This document shows, one piece after another, positions 5,888 to 5,960 of a DNA stretch of 5,960 bases. The notes beneath the pieces were generated by a model that did not search any database, was not told the DNA's origin, and saw only the letters and a list, made by a program, of their open reading frames with translations. Where the stretch lies: contig WRKK01000191.1 of NCBI GenBank assembly GCA_009782245.1, positions 1 through 5,960 on the forward strand. Reading direction: 5' to 3'. The position numbers and the translations under genes were made by a program. Numbering within the stretch: the stretch's first letter is position 1; the number at the start of each line of letters is the position of its first letter. The DNA is from Defluviitaleaceae bacterium (GTDB taxonomy: Bacteria > Bacillota > Clostridia > Lachnospirales > WQUN01).

Positions 5888-5921
5888 CGACCCGCCTGCC
5901 GCGGGCAGGGGACGGTCGCCC
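5881..5921. repeat. Compound GC-rich hairpin repeat
   Basis: The outer arms GGGCGACCG (5881-5889) and CGGTCGCCC (5913-5921) are perfectly complementary over nine bases. An inner stem CCTGCC (5895-5900) with GGCAGG (5904-5909) closes on a three-base loop. The inverted 12-mer GGACGGTCGCCC is at 5910-5921, and a further forward copy GGGCGACCGTCC lies at 5943-5954, followed by a TCGGTC that begins another arm cut by the window edge. This is a dense cluster of one repeat family, of REP/MITE-like appearance, with no protein visible. Confidence 0.8.
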
Positions 5922-5960
5922 CTACGGTCGGCGTTTTTGTAGGGGCGACCGTCCTCGGTC

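Noticed and set aside
5715..5942. Plus-strand open frame of 75 codons
   Set aside because: It runs through the operon promoter and the GC-rich hairpin repeats, has no ribosome site, and its composition merely reflects the repeats.

Overview
The window is one complete phosphate-uptake and phosphate-sensing locus. All six genes lie on the minus strand, in transcription order pstC - pstA - pstB - phoU - phoP - phoR. The strong AGGAGG-type ribosome binding sites, two GTG starts, a HisKA box reading FSANVSHELNTPLT, the fusion of pst genes with phoPR, and a tandem four-hexamer PhoP-box array of the Bacillus type suggest a Bacillota (Firmicutes) genome, plausibly an uncultured clostridial lineage. 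That assignment is inference from style; the window has no rRNA or other marker gene.

Layout from left to right: 1-234 is gene-free and repeat-rich, downstream of phoR. It holds one arm of an inverted repeat (1-64), then a block of TATCCGCCC-type palindromes enclosed by a 14-bp direct repeat. Next come phoR (235-1587), phoP (1607-2293), a 120-bp A-rich spacer with four 9-bp tandem repeats, phoU (2414-3076), a 100-bp A-rich spacer with three different 9-bp repeats, pstB (3177-3926), pstA (3934-4755) and pstC (4757-5647). The 313 bp beyond pstC hold a near-consensus sigma-A promoter, four 11-bp-phased PhoP-like hexamers, a stem-loop at the predicted 5' end of the mRNA, and then the second arm of the inverted repeat (5819-5887) inside a dense cluster of GC-rich hairpin repeats reaching the window edge.

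How the genes work together: PstC and PstA form the membrane channel and PstB the ATPase of a high-affinity phosphate ABC importer. PhoU links transporter state to the sensor kinase PhoR, and PhoR phosphorylates PhoP. Phospho-PhoP probably acts on the promoter ahead of pstC, so the operon would control itself. The usual first gene, pstS (the extracytoplasmic phosphate-binding protein), is absent between the promoter and pstC; it must lie beyond the window or elsewhere.

The core genes are ordinary and intact. The noteworthy features are the inverted GC-rich repeats bounding the whole transcription unit, the phased PhoP-box array, the 5' mRNA hairpin, and the pair of unrelated 9-bp tandem repeats on either side of phoU. 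I see no convincing new gene system here.
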